Source: Actinomycetota bacterium (lineage in GTDB: Bacteria > Actinomycetota > Acidimicrobiia > Acidimicrobiales > RAAP-2). Taken from it: 64,000 bases of DNA. The translations under genes were made by a program, and so were the position numbers. The stretch spans positions 496,001-560,000 of the forward strand of contig WLNI01000001.1 of NCBI GenBank assembly GCA_009699875.1. The letters run 5' to 3'. Below the pieces are notes generated by a model that ran no database searches, was not told the DNA's origin, and saw only the letters and a program-made list of their open reading frames with translations. Shown piece after piece: positions 44,933 to 53,746 of this stretch; the first letter of the stretch is position 1, and each line of letters begins with the position of its first letter.

Positions 44933-46047
44933 GCGTCAACCGTTACTTTCGCCGGTGGCAGCCTTGTTGGGGAAGACAACTGCGCTCCTGGTTTCGAGAC
45001 AACGAGTGGGAGAAGTCCCAACGCCATGCCGCCAAGCGCTGCGAGCGAGACCGCGGGCCACGCCAAGGGATAAGGGCTATACGAGATCACCGAGGGATTC
45101 GTCGAAGAAAGGATAAGAGCAGAGATCACCACGAGCCATCCAGAGACCGCACATATGGCCGAGTGCCATCCAAACGGGGCTGGTCGGTAGCGAGTTCGCA
45201 CGCTTCGCCGTCCACTTCCAAAGATGCCGCCAGCCAAAAGGACGATTCCCAGCACACAAGAGAATCCTGGAAACGGCACCGTCCCTTGCGCGCTCAAGAG
45301 CCCGTAGACCCCAGCGATGAGAACGATGGCCCCACTACCGCTTGCGATTCCACAGATCCATGAGCGCAGTCGAGACGTCGTCGATGATGCTCGGCCAAAT
45401 CCACGGGCCCCCATTGACGCCGCAAGTTGCATCGAATGCTCAAGTGCATCCTCTAAGACCGGAACTGCGATCCCTCGGACTCCGGCAAAACCTTTTGTTG
45501 GCCGACCTCGGAGTTTTCGAGCAGAGCGAACACGAGACACTGCCGCAATGATTTCTGGCGTGAAGCACATGCCAACAGTGACGGCGACGGCAATCTCGTT
45601 GAAAATTCCAGGAAGGGCACGCAGGACCTCTCTCGGGCTGGCAACCGCGTTGGCAACGCCAAATGCCAGCAACACGAGCGCCAGCTTCAACCCTTCCGTC
45701 GCTGCAACAATGAGGCTTTCGGCGGTAACTGGTCCTCCGAGGCTGACACCTTGTGCCCAAGATGGCAGACCGAGCGTCGGGAGAGTGAACAACACATGTC
45801 CAGGGAGTCGTTGTCCAAGAACAATCTGAAAGAGTATTCGAATCACGATGACCGCTCCCCCAAGTTTGAGGAACATGGGGAACGATCGTCCCCACGGAGC
45901 TGGCGATTGGCGCAGGGCGCCAACAATAATAAGAACTCCACCGAGAGCCAACATCGTCACGGGGTTAGAAAGTTTCAATGCCGTGATCGAGAGTCCTCCT
46001 GCCCAGATCCACCACGCCCATGCGTGAGGTCGATCGTCACGCATCAT
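44929..46047 (-). CDS. ECF transporter transmembrane subunit EcfT
   Basis: A 372-residue membrane protein with about six to eight helices. The cytoplasmic coupling helix appears as VRSARKLRGRPTKG followed by MQLAASMGARGFGR, the paired A-R-G motifs that contact the EcfA ATPases in the CbiQ/EcfT family. A long C-terminal membrane segment makes it larger than typical EcfT (about 260). It is coupled to the secreted SCO2322-like gene upstream and EcfA downstream, both by 4-bp overlaps. Confidence 0.9.
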   Translation of the reverse strand: MMRDDRPHAWAWWIWAGGLSITALKLSNPVTMLALGGVLIIVGALRQSPAPWGRSFPMFLKLGGAVIVIRILFQIVLGQRLPGHVLFTLPTLGLPSWAQGVSLGGPVTAESLIVAATEGLKLALVLLAFGVANAVASPREVLRALPGIFNEIAVAVTVGMCFTPEIIAAVSRVRSARKLRGRPTKGFAGVRGIAVPVLEDALEHSMQLAASMGARGFGRASSTTSRLRSWICGIASGSGAIVLIAGVYGLLSAQGTVPFPGFSCVLGIVLLAGGIFGSGRRSVRTRYRPAPFGWHSAICAVSGWLVVISALILSSTNPSVISYSPYPLAWPAVSLAALGGMALGLLPLVVSKPGAQLSSPTRLPPAKVTVDA

Positions 46048-46826
46048 GAAGAGCGCCTTTTCCAGAGAAGAACAGCACCAACGACAAGAACAATGGCCAG
46101 CAACGACCCAACGACCGGCACAAACGAAGTTGAATCTGTCGCTGTTGCTTCTGGTTGAAGCGCATGAGCCAGAGTCCCACCCCCTCGAATTGTTGTTGTC
46201 GTCACAGAACCCCTGGCAGGTGAAGACGTTGGAGGTTGACCACTTTGGCGAGGGAGTGTCGAGGCCGAGTTTGTCTGAGGGGACGACACTGGAAGTGTTA
46301 CTCCTGGCTGGACCGGCGATGAGTTACTTGGCGAAGGTGCCGGTGCTGGGCAGAGTTGCGTCGACACTGGCGAGATGTCGGGGGGTGCATCGCTTCCGTT
46401 CCCAGTTCCAGCGTTTTGAAAGCGCCACCCTTCGCTTACTTGTGGCGTGGCCCCATGCGTTCCAGGACCCTGGTTTGAGTAGTGCCAACCAGACCCATCG
46501 CCAAGGAAATACGACCAGTACTGGTATCCCTCACTTGTTTGAACCCCACAGCCGCTCGCTGGAGAGTTATTCAGCGAACACAGCAGTCCAGTAGGTGCAA
46601 ACGTCGGGCCGGCCATGCCATTGGCAGCCAATGCATCGCTCAGCGCACGGATACTTGAAACTGAGGACGTTTCGTTCACGCAAAGCACGCGAGGGCTCTG
46701 TCCGCTCGAAAACTGAATGACGACCGCAATCGTCTGAGCGCCAGCGGCAACCGCAGAGATGAACCCGGGCAGCACCACAACAATGGCACTCAGCACGACA
46801 CCGGTGACAAGTTGACGAATCTTCAT
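46044..46826 (-). CDS. Anchored extracytoplasmic DUF4430/SCO2322-like protein
   Basis: A 260-residue protein with a signal peptide (residues 1-29), an extracytoplasmic domain up to about 135, a Ser/Pro/Thr linker and a C-terminal membrane anchor (about 230-253, followed by WKRRSS). The domain contains GYQYWSYFLGDGSGWHYS and VSEGWRFQNAG, which resemble the DUF4430/SCO2322 group; DUF4430 is the transcobalamin C-terminal beta-domain fold. Cysteines (LCVNET, LLCSLN, SGCGV) could form disulfides. It overlaps ecfT by 4 bp and follows the toroid gene after 1 nt. I infer part of a B12-binding surface. Confidence 0.75.
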   Translation of the reverse strand: MKIRQLVTGVVLSAIVVVLPGFISAVAAGAQTIAVVIQFSSGQSPRVLCVNETSSVSSIRALSDALAANGMAGPTFAPTGLLCSLNNSPASGCGVQTSEGYQYWSYFLGDGSGWHYSNQGPGTHGATPQVSEGWRFQNAGTGNGSDAPPDISPVSTQLCPAPAPSPSNSSPVQPGVTLPVSSPQTNSASTLPRQSGQPPTSSPARGSVTTTTIRGGGTLAHALQPEATATDSTSFVPVVGSLLAIVLVVGAVLLWKRRSS

Positions 46827-46827
46827 C

Positions 46828-48057
46828 TCAAGCGGGAAGAATCATCGCAGAGAGTGCCGTTACGGACTGGTTCGTTGAGAATATATCTGGTCCTATTGAG
46901 GACAACTGATAGAGGTAGCCACCTTGATTAGCTCCTGGTGTGAGTACTTCAAACTGAGCCAAGGCCATCACAGGACTTGTCGACACTCCGCTTACGATGC
47001 GTGACCAGGCCCCTGTCGCCAAAGAGGGGTCTTCCCCAATGGATCTAAGTCCCGCAATCACTGAGGCTGTCGTGTTGGAGTCGAACCCACCACCAAACCA
47101 ATCCCATCCGGCGACTGGAAGCTCAATGCCTTGGAGATATGCCAAGGCATCGGCAACCGCATTGCTAGACGATGCTCCCATCGCCCCAATTCCCACCAGC
47201 GCAAACGCCGTTGAGTTGGTATCAGGGCCTTGGTAGTCCGAAGGTAATCCATTACATGCATTGTTTGCGAGGTCCGAAGAAAACCCACCACCAGAACACT
47301 GCTGAGCAAGCAACCATGTCAGTGCACTCTGCAACTGAGTATTACTGGTGGCCACGCCCGCGAGCACCAGTGCCTTGAGGGAAATTCCTTGGCGGATCGT
47401 GCCATCAAACGTGGCATCGCTGTACCCAAAGAGGCCTGCCTCGGGACCACTTGTTTGCTGAGTCGCCAAGAGCCGAGTTTCAAGGGAATTCGCTTGCGAA
47501 GCAAGGGACGAAACATTGCTGACATGTGCCGCCAAGAGAAGTTCTGCAAGTGCACTTGCTGAATCGTTTGTGGCTGACGGAGTCGCGCCATCGTCGACGT
47601 ACGAATCGATATAGCTCGCCAGATAGTTAGCACCGCGCGTCATTGCTGATGTGATGAGTGATGATGTGTCACCCGTTGAGGCAAGAGCAATCACGGTTTG
47701 GGCAGTGTTGCTGAGGCTCGGCTGCGTGGAGTAATAATCGAGCACGTAGCCATCACTCGTGACACTGTTTGCTAAGTACTGCGCACTCAACGCCGCTGGA
47801 GTTGGAGCAATACTCGGCGTTGAAGGAGTGGACGTCGTCGTTGTGGACGTTGAAGTGACAGGCGGACATGCTGCTGAGGCAGATGATGAAGATCCAAGCA
47901 CCAGTGCTCCACTTGCCACAAGAAGACACACAAGAATGATGGCGCGACCCTGTGCGGACTTTAGGAAAATTGCGCCGAATACCAGAAGGATGAATCCAGC
48001 GAAGAGAACTGGAAGCAGATCAAACCCGGTGGAGGCTAAACAACTTGATGTACTCAT
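46828..48057 (-). CDS. Secreted alpha/alpha-toroid protein, candidate cobalamin binder
   Basis: A 409-residue protein. Two hydrophobic helices (about 13-33 and 40-58) are followed by SASAACPP, a Ser/Thr linker, then a repeated helical domain (about 95-409) with turns ASALAELLLAAHVSN, TAFALVGIGAMGAS and TASVIAGLRSIGED. This is the alpha6/alpha6-barrel repeat pattern of squalene-cyclase-like folds and of the N-terminal domain of intrinsic factor/transcobalamin. It is the first gene of the operon; its AGAGGG ribosome-binding site is hidden in a hairpin 2 nt before the ATG, downstream of a cobalamin riboswitch. Confidence 0.75.
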   Translation of the reverse strand: MSTSSCLASTGFDLLPVLFAGFILLVFGAIFLKSAQGRAIILVCLLVASGALVLGSSSSASAACPPVTSTSTTTTSTPSTPSIAPTPAALSAQYLANSVTSDGYVLDYYSTQPSLSNTAQTVIALASTGDTSSLITSAMTRGANYLASYIDSYVDDGATPSATNDSASALAELLLAAHVSNVSSLASQANSLETRLLATQQTSGPEAGLFGYSDATFDGTIRQGISLKALVLAGVATSNTQLQSALTWLLAQQCSGGGFSSDLANNACNGLPSDYQGPDTNSTAFALVGIGAMGASSSNAVADALAYLQGIELPVAGWDWFGGGFDSNTTASVIAGLRSIGEDPSLATGAWSRIVSGVSTSPVMALAQFEVLTPGANQGGYLYQLSSIGPDIFSTNQSVTALSAMILPA

Positions 48058-48058
48058 G

Positions 48059-48081
48059 ACCCTCTTTCAGTGAGAGGGATC
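48059..48081 (-). promoter_or_regulatory. RBS-sequestering hairpin of the cobalamin operon
   Basis: On the transcript CCCUCU (48073-48078) pairs with AGAGGG (48060-48065) across a 7-nt loop, and flanking GA/UC extends the stem past one bulged U. AGAGGG is the only Shine-Dalgarno before the start codon at 48057, 2 nt away. The helix would block ribosome binding, a translational expression platform for the upstream riboswitch. Confidence 0.65.
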
Positions 48082-48159
48082 GAGAGCACTACACAACGCG
48101 AGCAGAGTCTAAATCCCTGCCCACGTGTCTCGACGTTGCAGGATTACTTATCCCAGAGA

Positions 48160-48282
48160 CGAGGTATCCCGACTTGGAATCAGATCAGAGATCTCATTCC
48201 CTACGGTTGCGGACCAGCGCCGGACTTTGACCGGCTTCCCCTCGTATCCAATTCTTGTTACCACTCTGAACGTAGCACCTCG
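48160..48282 (-). promoter_or_regulatory. Cobalamin (vitamin B12) riboswitch
   Basis: Read on the minus strand the element starts with CGAGGTGC and ends with GGATACCTCG; CGAGGT and ACCTCG pair as the P1 helix. Inside are GAGGGGAAGCCGGTCAAAG, CCGGCGCTGGTCCGCAACC and CAAGTCGGGATACC, the conserved blocks of the cobalamin class (GGGAA, GGT-AAA-TCC, CCGCAAC, AAGTC-GGATACC). The ligand core is therefore intact. It lies about 100 nt upstream of the toroid gene, and B12 binding should shut the operon down when B12 is plentiful. Confidence 0.93.
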
Positions 48283-48321
48283 ATGGATTCAAGAACTTCC
48301 AGCCACAGGGCCAGGCGCTTC

Positions 48322-49026
48322 CTACTCTCCGAGATAGCTCGACTCGAGCAAGGCCCGGTTCTCAGCGAGCTCCTTCGAGGTTCCCGACATGGCTAACTCG
48401 CCGTGTGTCAGTACGTAGCCTCGATCGGCAACCTGGAGGGCCATCTGTACGTGTTGTTCGACGAGGAGGACGCCACAGCCGGTGTCGTCAGCAATCGATC
48501 GCACGATAGGAAGGAGTCGCTCAACGATCACTGGCGCGAGGCCAAGGCTCATCTCATCGATCATGAGCAACTTCGGCTTGCTTGCCAAGGCACGCCCCAG
48601 GGCCAACATCTGTTGCTCTCCACCCGAGAGAAGACCAGCTTGGCGTTCCAGTAACGGTTCGAGCGCAGGAAAATACTTGAGTGAGGTCTCTATGTCTGCT
48701 TTTCCTTTTCGAACGCCAAGGCGCAGATTCTCTTTCACGGAGAGCGAAAAGAACAAGGAACGGTCTTCAGTGACATGACTGACTCCGAGTCGAGCAATCT
48801 TTTGAGGGGCCATTCCATTAACTGGTGTTCCCGAAATTGCGATCTTGCCTTTCAGTGGTGCCTGGAGACCGCTCACCGTGATCAGCGTTGTTGTCTTTCC
48901 AGCGCCGTTCGGCCCTAGAAGTGCTACGACCTCACCCGGGTTCACGCTAAGAGTGAGCCCTCTCACAACGGAGATGTTGTTATAACCAGCGTCAAGAGAC
49001 TCGAGAGAAAGAACTGGGTCAGCCAT
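48322..49026 (-). CDS. Branched-chain amino-acid-type ABC transporter ATPase (LivF)
   Basis: A 234-residue ATPase from the ATG at 49026 (AGGGGCG upstream); the frame extends further but overlaps liv[17 protein letters not shown] is Walker [16 protein letters not shown] the signature, and [13 protein letters not shown]alker B, the LivF pattern. It is the last gene of a four-gene operon starting with a substrate-binding lipoprotein. The substrate class (branched-chain amino acids, amides or urea) is not decided by the ATPase. Confidence 0.92.
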   Translation of the reverse strand: MADPVLSLESLDAGYNNISVVRGLTLSVNPGEVVALLGPNGAGKTTTLITVSGLQAPLKGKIAISGTPVNGMAPQKIARLGVSHVTEDRSLFFSLSVKENLRLGVRKGKADIETSLKYFPALEPLLERQAGLLSGGEQQMLALGRALASKPKLLMIDEMSLGLAPVIVERLLPIVRSIADDTGCGVLLVEQHVQMALQVADRGYVLTHGELAMSGTSKELAENRALLESSYLGE

Positions 49027-49027
49027 G

Positions 49028-49786
49028 TCACGCCCCTGCTTCGGTCGATGCACTCTGGCCAAGATATGCCGTGATGACCTTTTCGTCGGCGCGAATCTCT
49101 GCGGGAGTGCCTTCGGCAATCAGTTGGCCAAAGTCAAGAACGTAAAGGTAGTCACAAATCGTAAGAACCAAACCCATATCGTGGTCAATGAGCAGAGTTG
49201 GAAGACCTCCGTCGACGAGTGCACGAATCCGCTTTCCCAACTCTTGACTCTCCTCGGTGTCAAGCCCGGCCGCCGGCTCATCCATACATAGGACCGCAGG
49301 TTTTGCGGCCAGAGCTCGAGCAACCCCCACAAGCTTTCGCTGTCCATGACTGAGTTCAGTGGGGAGTTGACCTTGCGTCCCCCCAAGATCAAGTGAATCC
49401 AAAATAGAAATCAGCGCATCAATGTCGTCATTTCGTGGCCGCACTAGGTCTCGCAAAAATCCACCAACGCTCACGGATTCAGAAGCGACCTGAAGATTCT
49501 CCAACACCGTCAGGTCATCGAAGAGTTCTGAACTCTGCCACGTCCGTCCCACGCCCTTTCGAGCTCGTGCTGTCGAGGAGAGAGAGCCGATCTCCTCACC
49601 CTTGAACTCGATGCGTCCTTGCGAAGGCACAAAGCCAGTAATGGCATCAATGGTTGTGGTCTTACCTGCCCCGTTTGGCCCAATGAGCCCAACGAGTTGC
49701 CCCGGCTCCACCTTGAGATCAAGCGCATTGACCGCACGATTTCCCCCAAAGGTAACAGTTAATCCCTTCGTCGAAAGGACCGCCAT
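49028..49786 (-). CDS. Branched-chain amino-acid-type ABC transporter ATPase (LivG)
   Basis: A 252-residue ATPase with [16 protein letters not shown] (Walker A), [15 protein letters not shown] (signature), [12 protein letters not shown] (Walker B) and the LivG-type C-terminal [19 protein letters not shown] region. It starts one base from the permease stop and ends one base from the livF start, so the genes are translated together. Confidence 0.93.
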   Translation of the reverse strand: MAVLSTKGLTVTFGGNRAVNALDLKVEPGQLVGLIGPNGAGKTTTIDAITGFVPSQGRIEFKGEEIGSLSSTARARKGVGRTWQSSELFDDLTVLENLQVASESVSVGGFLRDLVRPRNDDIDALISILDSLDLGGTQGQLPTELSHGQRKLVGVARALAAKPAVLCMDEPAAGLDTEESQELGKRIRALVDGGLPTLLIDHDMGLVLTICDYLYVLDFGQLIAEGTPAEIRADEKVITAYLGQSASTEAGA

Positions 49787-52032
49787 CAGGACTTACTCTC
49801 TGACATCTCAAGTGGAAGGTGGGCGAGGGACTCTGTGCGATTTCCTCGGAATGATTCGTACGCCGTGCGGAATGCGCCGGCCACACCTTGTGGATTGAAA
49901 ATAGCCATTGTGATCAATCCAATTCCAGCTAACAAGAGCGTGTACTGATCTGAGACGTGCAGCCACGACGTCAGCACAATCGAGCTGATACCGCCCGAGA
50001 CGATGAGTCCCCCGACGACGGCCCCCGAAACCGAGGAGATTCCACCGAGATATGCGAATGCCAGGAACAGCATGGATGGGACTGCTCCAAAGTACTGCGA
50101 TGAAACCGACCCGAAGCGATATCCAGAGAGCGCCCCACCGATTCCTGCGATGAAGGCCGCCACACCAAATGCCAAGATCTTGGTCTTCGATACTGACACG
50201 CCAGCAGCTGCGGCTGCTCGTTCGTTTGAGCGAACGGCCAGCATCTGGCGTCCTACTCTCGAGCGACGGATATTGACCACTCCCCAGATCAAGAGCAGCA
50301 CCACAATGAGGCAGAAGACCCCAAACCAGGGATTGGGCAAGAGCCCTTGACCGCCGCTGAAGAATTTGGTCCACGGCTCATTGGGTCCAAAATTAAGGCC
50401 AAAGATCTGTGGTGGAGCAACAGACGCTCCCTTGAATCCAGACCACGCGGGGTTCCCAAAGATGAGATCTTGGATAGTGACCGCCGCTGCGAACGTCACG
50501 ACCGCCAAGTTCACTCCTCTCACTCGCAATGCGGGGAACCCAGCCAAGAGCCCGACGCCGACGGCGACACAGGCGCCAAGAAGCGGACCAATCGGAAAGG
50601 GGATGTGATACGCATCTGCAATTTTGGACAGCGTGAAGCCACTGATACCCGCGAGTGCCATCTGCATCAATGAGATCTGGCCGACGTAGCCCGTCAAGAC
50701 CACAAGTGAAAGGCAGATCACTGCTCCAACAAGCGAGTTCACGATTGCTAACCGCCAGCCAGGCGTCACGATAAACAGGAGAACAAATGTTGCAGCCGCC
50801 AGACCCAAACTGGCTGGAAGAACCCGCTTCGTTCGAGGAGCAAAGGGGAGTTTGATTGTTTCAATCGCCCCGCGCGTCGGAAGACTCTTCCCCCGGAAGA
50901 CAAGGACAAGAATGATCAAGATAAAGGGGATCGTGTCAGTCAAGCCTGGCAAAGCCGAACCTTGAGCTTTGGGAAACCATGACTTATTCGAAATCAACTG
51001 AATCCATGCCGACATCATCCCAAGCCCGAGACCCGCAAACATGGTGATCCAGAACGAACGGAAACGCGCGAGGAGTGCAGCAGCTAGGGCAGGGACGATA
51101 AGCAACGTGATCGTGTACGGGTCAATCGATTGATTGATAGGCGCAACCAGGATCCCAAAGAGTCCGGCCAAGACCGTTGAGGCCACCCAGTTCACCCCAG
51201 CTAAGAAATCGGGTGAATACCCAAGGACCAATGCCCCTTTTTCATTTTCAGACGCTGCGCGTGTCGCTAATCCGAATCGGGTGTACTTAAAGACCGCCCA
51301 CAGCACTGCGGTGACAACAATGACAATGCCTACAAGCAGAATTTGGTCACTTGGAAGCCGAATTCCCCGAGGAAGAGCGACTGGATGCTGGGGCAAGATC
51401 GGACCAACTGCTTGGGCCGACGAGGTGTAGCGAAGTACCACAATTGCTTGCAAAATAATAAAAAGCCCGACCGACGCAACCACTCGAGCGAGCACAGGAG
51501 CTTTGCGAAGAGGTCGAAAGATTAAGAGGTGGAAGAGCAGTCCCATAAGGGCGCACTCTGCCAACGCGATAATTAGCGCTTCCCAGATCGGCATCGCCGC
51601 ACCTTTAATAATGGTGCCGTAGGCCTCATGGCCCCCTGATGAACTTGCCAGTTGGATGAACACTGGAATCTTCGGCAGCGAAAAGCCCGATGCCCCAAAA
51701 AGATGGGCGAGACCCTCAATGAGTGAGAGCGGGTTTGGAATTGGTGGCAGGAACAACTGACCGTTCGTGCGCAGTCCGTAGTAGATGTATCCGCCGTACA
51801 TCGCCATGGCGCCTGCTGAAAAATTCACCACTCCAGATCCCTGGTAGTTCAGGGTGACCGAGAGAGCGATTGCCGCAATTAATGCACCCCCGCCTATACC
51901 AAGGACGACTGCCTGGGTTTGATCCGCGCTGATCAATATGACGCCGAGCAGAACGATGCCCAGGAGTGCGGCCCCAAGGACCGCAATCTTCCTGGGCATC
52001 GTCAAACTCTTAAGTGAAACAAACTTCGACAC
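49786..52032 (-). CDS. Fused LivH-LivM ABC permease
   Basis: A 748-residue membrane protein that joins both permease subunits of a branched-chain-amino-acid-type importer. The N-terminal LivH half has NFSAGAMAMYGGYIYY and the late SPDFLAGVNWVASTVLAG; the C-terminal LivM half has YVGQISLMQMALAGISGF and AGIGGALSGYRFG. Each is usually a separate gene. The fusion is in one frame with no stop and fits the operon order lipoprotein-permease-livG-livF. Confidence 0.93.
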   Translation of the reverse strand: MSKFVSLKSLTMPRKIAVLGAALLGIVLLGVILISADQTQAVVLGIGGGALIAAIALSVTLNYQGSGVVNFSAGAMAMYGGYIYYGLRTNGQLFLPPIPNPLSLIEGLAHLFGASGFSLPKIPVFIQLASSSGGHEAYGTIIKGAAMPIWEALIIALAECALMGLLFHLLIFRPLRKAPVLARVVASVGLFIILQAIVVLRYTSSAQAVGPILPQHPVALPRGIRLPSDQILLVGIVIVVTAVLWAVFKYTRFGLATRAASENEKGALVLGYSPDFLAGVNWVASTVLAGLFGILVAPINQSIDPYTITLLIVPALAAALLARFRSFWITMFAGLGLGMMSAWIQLISNKSWFPKAQGSALPGLTDTIPFILIILVLVFRGKSLPTRGAIETIKLPFAPRTKRVLPASLGLAAATFVLLFIVTPGWRLAIVNSLVGAVICLSLVVLTGYVGQISLMQMALAGISGFTLSKIADAYHIPFPIGPLLGACVAVGVGLLAGFPALRVRGVNLAVVTFAAAVTIQDLIFGNPAWSGFKGASVAPPQIFGLNFGPNEPWTKFFSGGQGLLPNPWFGVFCLIVVLLLIWGVVNIRRSRVGRQMLAVRSNERAAAAAGVSVSKTKILAFGVAAFIAGIGGALSGYRFGSVSSQYFGAVPSMLFLAFAYLGGISSVSGAVVGGLIVSGGISSIVLTSWLHVSDQYTLLLAGIGLITMAIFNPQGVAGAFRTAYESFRGNRTESLAHLPLEMSESKS

Positions 52033-52051
52033 TGAAGAGTCAGTACTCGCT

Positions 52052-53413
52052 TTAGCCGGCGAACGCGTTGATCATCTTGTTGTTATAGGAATCAGCAATC
52101 GCAGACCATTTTCCATCCTTGAACTGCTCAATACCCATCTGGCCAACGCAGATCACAGGGAACAGCGCCGTGATTTTTCCACACGCAACTGGCGTACCTG
52201 GGATACCCCATTGAGGTCCAGTGAATCCACTAATTGAACTCGCAAGTTGAGCCGAGGTGGCACTCGTTCCGAGTTGGTTGTAGATCTTGGCAATCGTCAG
52301 CACGTTCCCATAGGTTGGGCCGGCAAAACCGGTGTACTCCATGGCTGGGTTGTACTGCTTCACCACTGCTTCATAGGCAGCAAGCTGCTCCGAGGCTGGG
52401 ACCTTAGAGGTGTAAGGCATGAAGTAGTTCACACCGTAAGCACCGAAGTACCAACCGTTCGGGAAGGTTCCGCCAAGGGCTTTCACCAGCGGAGTTCCAA
52501 AGCACAGACCAGTTGTCAACACCTTTGGCGTGACATTCAGGCTCTTGAGTGCGTTGTAAATTGAGATGCAACCTTGTACTGGAGTGATCGGCACAAAGAC
52601 GTCAGCGGTGGTTCCACCGGCTGCCTTGATTGCGCTCTGGACGTCTGCTCCTTGAGCGGTTGGCGAGATAAAGACTTGCGTCACTTTGATGCCCGCTGCC
52701 GTCAAGATTGGCGTAAACAGCAACTTGGCTGAGTCAGTAGCTGCAGCATCAGTTGTCGCAACAACTGCAACTGACTTCACTGATCCCAATCCACCAGAAG
52801 TGATGTAGCGAGCCATACCTTCGACCACGCCGGGAGCACCTGGCATGTAGGTCACTGCACCCTTAGCGGTGAAGTCAGCGGCGGTGAGGCCGTTTCCAAC
52901 AATGATTGGCTTCTTGCCGTCAACCACTGAGTAAAGCGACGCATTTCCGACGGTCATGGCTCCTGTGAGGATCACATTGACAGAAGAATCATTGAGGAAC
53001 TGAGTTCCACACTTTTGGCCATCTTCTTCAGTCGCGACGAAACAAGTAGAAAGTTTGATCGGGTGTCCTTGAACTCCACCAAGTTGCGCGTTCACGTACT
53101 TGACAGCGAGCGCCGCACCGGCAGTGGACTCAGGGTATGAAGGGTTTCCAAACTGCTGGTTGACATACCCAATGGTTATTGGGGACAGCGATGAGTTCGC
53201 CGCTCCCGCTTTTCCGCCTGTGTAAGCCAGAGAAAGCGTGTTGCTTTGCGCAAACGAAGTCGCTGTTTTTGTAGCGCCACCGCTCGATGCAGAACCCGAC
53301 GTCGTGCTTGACGAACTTGATGAGCTTGACGAACAAGCTGCGACGAGTGCTCCAGCGGCAACGAGAACCGCTGCTGATCGCAGCATCCCGACCGATCGAC
53401 GATTGATTTTCAT
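52052..53413 (-). CDS. ABC transporter substrate-binding lipoprotein (LivK/PBP1 fold)
   Basis: A 453-residue lipoprotein from the ATG at 53413 (GGGGGATCAG upstream). The signal peptide ends in a lipobox (LVAAC) with Cys27, followed by a Ser-rich tether and a type 1 periplasmic-binding domain (ITIGYVNQQFGNPSYP, and GVQGHPIKLSTCFVATEEDG). It starts the importer operon. The ligand is unknown; relatives bind amino acids, amides and small aromatic acids. Confidence 0.92.
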   Translation of the reverse strand: MKINRRSVGMLRSAAVLVAAGALVAACSSSSSSSSSTTSGSASSGGATKTATSFAQSNTLSLAYTGGKAGAANSSLSPITIGYVNQQFGNPSYPESTAGAALAVKYVNAQLGGVQGHPIKLSTCFVATEEDGQKCGTQFLNDSSVNVILTGAMTVGNASLYSVVDGKKPIIVGNGLTAADFTAKGAVTYMPGAPGVVEGMARYITSGGLGSVKSVAVVATTDAAATDSAKLLFTPILTAAGIKVTQVFISPTAQGADVQSAIKAAGGTTADVFVPITPVQGCISIYNALKSLNVTPKVLTTGLCFGTPLVKALGGTFPNGWYFGAYGVNYFMPYTSKVPASEQLAAYEAVVKQYNPAMEYTGFAGPTYGNVLTIAKIYNQLGTSATSAQLASSISGFTGPQWGIPGTPVACGKITALFPVICVGQMGIEQFKDGKWSAIADSYNNKMINAFAG

Positions 53414-53746
53414 CTGATCCCCCATTTAGGTAGTTTCGGACGAGGCAGATCACCTCGTTGTGTAGTTGGAAAGTTAGCACCCAGTTTCGAAGGTGTCACC
53501 CAATTGTCACCCTGCAGGGTCGGGTTTTCTTGAACTTCTAGGAAGGGAGCCACGGTCAAGGGGGTTTCCATTACTCCGCCTTGTTTCTGAGGCGAGGGCT
53601 GGCGGCACGCTGTAACCCAGCGGCGTGGGTGCTCAAGGCGAAATCTCTCGGAACCAGGGTCTACCACGACGTTTTCTATCAGTGGCGCGGAACTCTCCTA
53701 ATCTCACAGTGGTGCGCGCTCATGCGCTCAAGACCAAGGAGAGAAT
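53414..53746. other. Divergent intergenic region between the importer operon and ychF
   Basis: This 333-bp stretch holds no gene. Towards the importer it carries a sigma70-like promoter (listed separately) and two copies of GGGTGACA, 3 bp apart, one in the -35 region. Towards ychF it has AAGGAGAGA before the GTG at 53747 and a possible -10 (CTAATC near 53698), but no convincing -35. No further structure was found. Confidence 0.5.
53471..53499 (-). promoter_or_regulatory. Predicted promoter of the LivK-type operon
   Basis: On the minus strand GTGACA (53494-53499) serves as -35, and TAACTT (53471-53476) as -10, with exactly 17 bp between. A second GTGACA lies 5 bp further upstream as a direct repeat (GGGTGACA-ATT-GGGTGACA), possibly an activator or repressor site. 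The expected leader to the ATG at 53413 is about 50 nt. Confidence 0.45.
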
